From Chaenocephalus aceratus (Eukaryota > Chordata > Actinopteri > Perciformes > Channichthyidae): 64,000 nt of DNA. The position numbers and the translations under genes are program-made. The DNA lies in NCBI GenBank assembly GCA_023974075.1, contig JAMFTG010000067.1, positions 87,501-151,500 on the forward strand. Direction: 5' to 3'. Shown in pieces: positions 60,393-64,000 of this stretch; position 1 is the stretch's first letter, and every line of letters begins with the position of its first letter. The notes beneath the pieces were generated by a model. It worked only from the letters and a program-made list of their open reading frames with translations, had not been told where the DNA came from and did no database searches.

Positions 60393-60879
60393 GTACCTTT
60401 ATATTGTCAATTTTCCACATTTTCCAATTCCACATGTGCGCTAACAAGACATGTCTTCAGCCATGCTAGTGCTTTAAACAGAATGCTAACATCAGTATGC
60501 TAACATCAGTATGCTAACGTGCTAAGAATGACAATACTAATTTGCTGATGGTGTGCAGTATTAAGCTTCCTCATCTTAGTATAGTGTGAATGTCAGTGGC
60601 AAGTACCTACAGTAAGTACATGTATCACGTACAGTACTTAAGAACAACTTTGAAGTACTTGCCCTTTAGTTGATTTGTTCGATATTGATACTTTAAACTT
60701 CTAGTGCATTTCATTCAAAAAGGAAACAAAAACATGTTTTTTTACAGCTTTCGTTAACAACAACAAAAACACGATACTTTTAAAAAAAATGAATATCTCT
60801 AAATATTAAACTAGTAAAATGACTGTTTAAGTTTACTCACAATTAGGTACAATTATTGAATGTATTACAACATTATAGG
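60393..60879. other. No gene recognised
   Basis: AT-rich sequence with a short repeat of atcagtatgctaac at about 60490-60520. Confidence 0.4.
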
Positions 60880-61400
60880 TGTAAGGGAAACTTCTGTAGC
60901 AATGGAGAGTCAGGACTCAGAGACACGAGGAGAGCTGGAGCTCTGATGGAGTCAGGACTCAGAGACACGAGGAGAGCTGGAGCTCTGATGGAGTCAGGAC
61001 TCAGAGACTCGAGGAGAGCTGGAGCTCTGATGGAGTCAGGACTCAGAGACACGAGGAGAGCTGGAGCTCTGATGGAGTCAGGACTCAGAGAGACGAGGAG
61101 AGCTGGAGCTCTGATGGAGTCAGGACTCAGAGAGACACGAGGAGAGCTGGAGCTCTGATGGAGTCAGGACTCAGAGACACGAGGAGAGCTGGAGCTCTGA
61201 TGGAGTCAGGACTCAGAGAGACGAGGAGAGCTGGAGCTCTGATGGCAAACACTGACGGTTTATTTTGAGTTTTGGCCGGAGAGTTGACAAGATAGGTGGT
61301 GTGTCACGAGCTGACACAGCGGTTGCCAAACCAATTCTGAAGAACTCTTTCTGCAGCTCGAGGTTTTAACTAGTTCAGAGTGTAATAATCAACATTCTTC
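60880..61400 (-). mobile_element. LTR-like fragment with internal 42-bp array, inverse to 54895-55138
   Basis: On the minus strand it reads ctctgaactagttaaaacct, ctctccggcc, aaaataaacc, the 42-bp units, and gaagtttcccttacac. This is the same order as 54895-55138, where only one unit is present. The polyadenylation signal precedes the array. No coding region. Confidence 0.6.
60904..61242. repeat. 42-bp minisatellite, 8 copies
   Basis: The unit ggagtcaggactcagagaca cgaggagagctggagctctgat (42 bases, shown in two parts) repeats eight times, with agagagacg variants. Because 42 is divisible by three, one frame repeats ESGLRDTRRAGALM. Each unit has small palindromes (gagtcaggactc, agagctggagctct). 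Confidence 0.97.
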
Positions 61401-61534
61401 ATCAGTGAGACTACACATTATGGACCCTGAATCTAACTAGAGCTCTCGTCCATAGGAAAGAATGTGCGCCAGGGAACCTTCGTCCCTGAACAGTAAACTT
61501 GTGTTTGTGCTCGGTCATAGACTGGCAACAACAA

Positions 61535-62335
61535 TGCGCCCAAGCTGCTGCTCCTTAAGAGACATAGCAGCAATACCCAAGCTCCTCCCCCTTAAGAGAG
61601 ATAGCAGCAATACCCAAGCTGCCCCTCCTTAAGAGAGATAGCAGCAATACCCAAGCTGCCCCTCCTTAAGAGAGATAGCAGCAATACCCAAGCTCCTCCC
61701 CCTTAAGAGAGATAGCATACCAGCTCCCCTAAGAGATATACCCAAGCTCCTCCCCCTTAAGAGAGATAGCAGTACTACCCAAGCTCCTCCCCCTTAAGAG
61801 AGATAGCAGCAATACCCAAGCTCCTCCCCCTTAAGAGAGATAGCAGCAATACCCAAGCTCCTCCCCCTTAAGAGAGATAGCAGTAATACACAAGCTCCTC
61901 CCCCTTAAGAGAGATAGCAGTCATACACAAGCTCCTCCCCCTTAAGAGAGATAGCAGTCATACCCAAGCTCCTACCCCTTAAGAGAGATATCAGTAATAT
62001 CCAAGCTCCTCCCCCTTAAGAGAGATAGCAGTACTACCCAAGGTCATCCCCCTTAAGAGAGATAGCAGTAATATCCAAGCTCCTCCCCTTAAGAGAGATA
62101 GCAGCAATACACAAGCTCCTCCCCCTTAAGAGAGATAGCAGCAATACACAAGCTCCTCCCCCTTAAGAAAGATAGCAGTAATACACAAGCTCCTCCCCCT
62201 TAAGAGAGATAGCAGTATACCCAAGCTCCTCCCCTTAAGAGAGATAGCAGCAATACACAAGCTCCTCCCCCTTAAGAGAGATATCAGTAATACCCAAGCT
62301 CCTCCCCCTTGAGACGGATAGCAGCAATACCCAAG
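61535..62335. repeat. 37-bp minisatellite, about 21 copies
   Basis: The unit aagagagatagcagcaatac followed by ccaagctcctccccctt (37 bases). One copy near 61710-61745 is decayed. It is unrelated to the 37-bp array at 29365-30042. Confidence 0.97.
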
Positions 62336-63129
62336 GCCGTATAACTATGCCGTGGGAAAGGAGACAGTGAGAGGAGAAAAACATGAACTGTGTCGACGGT
62401 TGAATACCTAAGCAAATTATTCCCTAACAATAGGTAGAAAGTTCTCTAATGTGTTAGAACATAATCATGCATTTCTTTGTCTACAAAACTACAATTCTAT
62501 TGAAAATCTAATTGTGATACTTTAGCTTCATCTTTTGATAATACTTCTGTACCTAAGTGAGATTTGAATGTAGGACTCAACATGGGTTTACTAGGAGGTT
62601 TAAGTAAAGGTTTTTTCCATTACTAGCGTTAGCATGACTTTATTACTGGCCCTGCACATTAGTTCTCAATGGCGTCACACATGTAACCAGAGAGTAAAAC
62701 ATCATTACTGAAGGTGAAAACTGATTACAATCTTTTAGCTCTGGAGGTTTCAATCCGCCCACGTCTTCAAAGTATTTATGAGCGATGCTACAATTACTAA
62801 AGACACTTCAGGACTCAAGAGTAAGAGCCTTGCTAGATCTGTGTTCAAACTGGAGTGCTCGTTTGAGCTTGTCATTTGTGCTGAAGGACGTCATTTGCAT
62901 GCAGTTCTCTTTCGGAGGGCTTCTTATTGATCCTCGAGCATTTCCTATTCAGCGAGATGAAACCCTCGTTGTCTCTACGGAACAACATGTGATGTCGGTG
63001 CAGATTCTTCACCCATCCAGGTCACAGGATAGCTGGAGGGAAGTCAAATGCAAATTCCTTGAAGGTGTTTCAACACACATCCTCGAGGCGTCTTTGGTAC
63101 AAACTACTATTTGAGTTTCTTTTGATTGT
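62336..63129. other. No gene recognised
   Basis: The open frame 62785-63114 has no recognisable motif or splice support. Confidence 0.4.
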
Positions 63130-64000
63130 TGCAGAACAAACAAAGATGCAGGAAAACTTAAATTCACTTAATATGCAAACCATGGTTTCCATTTCTTTCC
63201 ATGCATCCATTATTTACAGATATATTCAGAAAGAGACAAGCTGTCAAGAAGAACAAAAGGAATAGCATGTCATCTTAAAGTAATTTGGGAACTATCCACT
63301 GATCCCCTGGCAGGCGGAGGACATCTATAAACCTTAACTAACCAGCAGTTTGAACATGACCAGAGGGAAAACTAATATTTGTAATTTCGCTGAACCACCC
63401 TACGGCAGACAGGATGAAACCCTAAAGGCTCAGACTCCATAAGATTTGCGAAGTCCGTCCGGGAACATCAGTGTGAAACTCCCAGGCTGTATTCCAGCGG
63501 AGGGAGGGGGAAGTCAAATGTTTGGTATTTCGATGAACCGAGAATCTCAGTTTCAGATACTAGTTATCTAAACTGTGGCTTTCAGGGAAAAACAGGCTTA
63601 AACATTTCAGGATTTCTGTGATCTTTGCACATGTTTTCGCTAAAACGACACTTTATTGTTTTGGCTTTTTAATACTGTTCAAAGTATCGAATGAAATAAT
63701 GTTGGCTGTCGAAGGAAAAGGCAACAAATCCTGAATTTGCTTAAATGCAAACCATGTGTTCCCATTGTCTCCATTGGTTTAGAAATATACGCTAACTGGC
63801 TAAATTACTAAACTATCGGTGTGAAACTCACCAACAGGGATTATTCTAGCGGAGGGGAAAGTAAATATATTTGCTATTTTGATGAACTTCAGTTACTAGT
63901 TGACCACGGTTTAAAACTTCGGCTTTCAGGAAAATAATATGTTTTCAGTCATTTCTGTATTTTTTGCTCGTTTATTTGCAAAACGACTGTTTATTGTTTT
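63130..64000. repeat. Diverged tandem duplication
   Basis: Blocks recur in the same order: atgcaaaccatgg (63174) and atgcaaaccatgt (63745); gtgtgaaactc...agcggaggg (about 63470 and 63818); tttggtatttcgatgaac (63520) and tttgctattttgatgaac (about 63870); ctttcaggaaaa and aaacgac.tttattgtttt. The copies are old and one carries extra sequence. The window ends inside the last copy. Confidence 0.65.

Noticed and set aside
61535..62335. CRISPR-like array of 37-bp repeats
   Set aside because: Head-to-tail repeats without unique spacers, in an animal genome.
29365..62335. Relation between the two 37-bp arrays (29365-30042 and 61535-62335)
   Set aside because: Same unit length but no sequence similarity.
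52140..64000. Upstream Cav3 exon coding S1 of domain I
   Set aside because: No S1-like reading with splice sites was found on the minus strand.

Overview
This window reads as nuclear DNA of a ray-finned (teleost) fish, probably a percomorph. The reasons are a vertebrate T-type calcium-channel gene with very large introns, many CA/GT microsatellites, fish-type L2 and L1 LINEs, tRNA-derived SINEs, many hAT transposons and MITEs, and a Penelope-like element. I see no prokaryotic or viral gene organisation. Sequence similarity was judged by eye from family knowledge; no searches were run.

Only one host gene can be supported. It lies on the minus strand and shows two coding exons, 52006-52139 and 16491-16588. 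They join in frame across a 35.4 kb intron and encode part of the first voltage sensor (S2, S3 and S4 of domain I) of a Cav3 T-type calcium channel, most like cacna1i (Cav3.3). No other exon of this gene was found, so the rest of the window is probably its flanking introns.

Region by region: 0-5.3 kb has a 57-bp satellite, an L2 LINE split by a solo LTR, a hAT element carrying a TTAA-type MITE, and a GC-rich 10-bp array. 5.3-16.5 kb has CA/GT tracts, a MITE with long inverted termini, a 72-bp minisatellite, a 27/40-bp array, another TTAA MITE, a 26-bp array and a MITE that stops 42 bp from a splice donor. 16.5-26 kb has long CA tracts, an 89-bp perfect palindrome, a LINE 3' end, a SINE and an 11-bp array. 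26.2-26.8 kb has the GIY-YIG end of a Penelope-like element between telomere-type repeats. 27.8-38 kb has a tetranucleotide tract, a 37-bp array, a SINE, a truncated hAT, an inverted copy of the 72-bp array split by a LINE fragment, and an L2 LINE. 39-48.6 kb has an unclassified transposon, a hAT, and a long L1 with a hAT inserted in its reverse transcriptase. 50-64 kb has more hATs, a Harbinger-like element, two related LTR fragments in opposite orientation, and 42-bp and 37-bp arrays.

Two themes stand out. Nested insertions can be ordered from intact target-site duplications; four hATs have perfect 8-bp duplications. Many of the minisatellites sit inside or exactly at the end of a transposable element, as if the element seeded the array.
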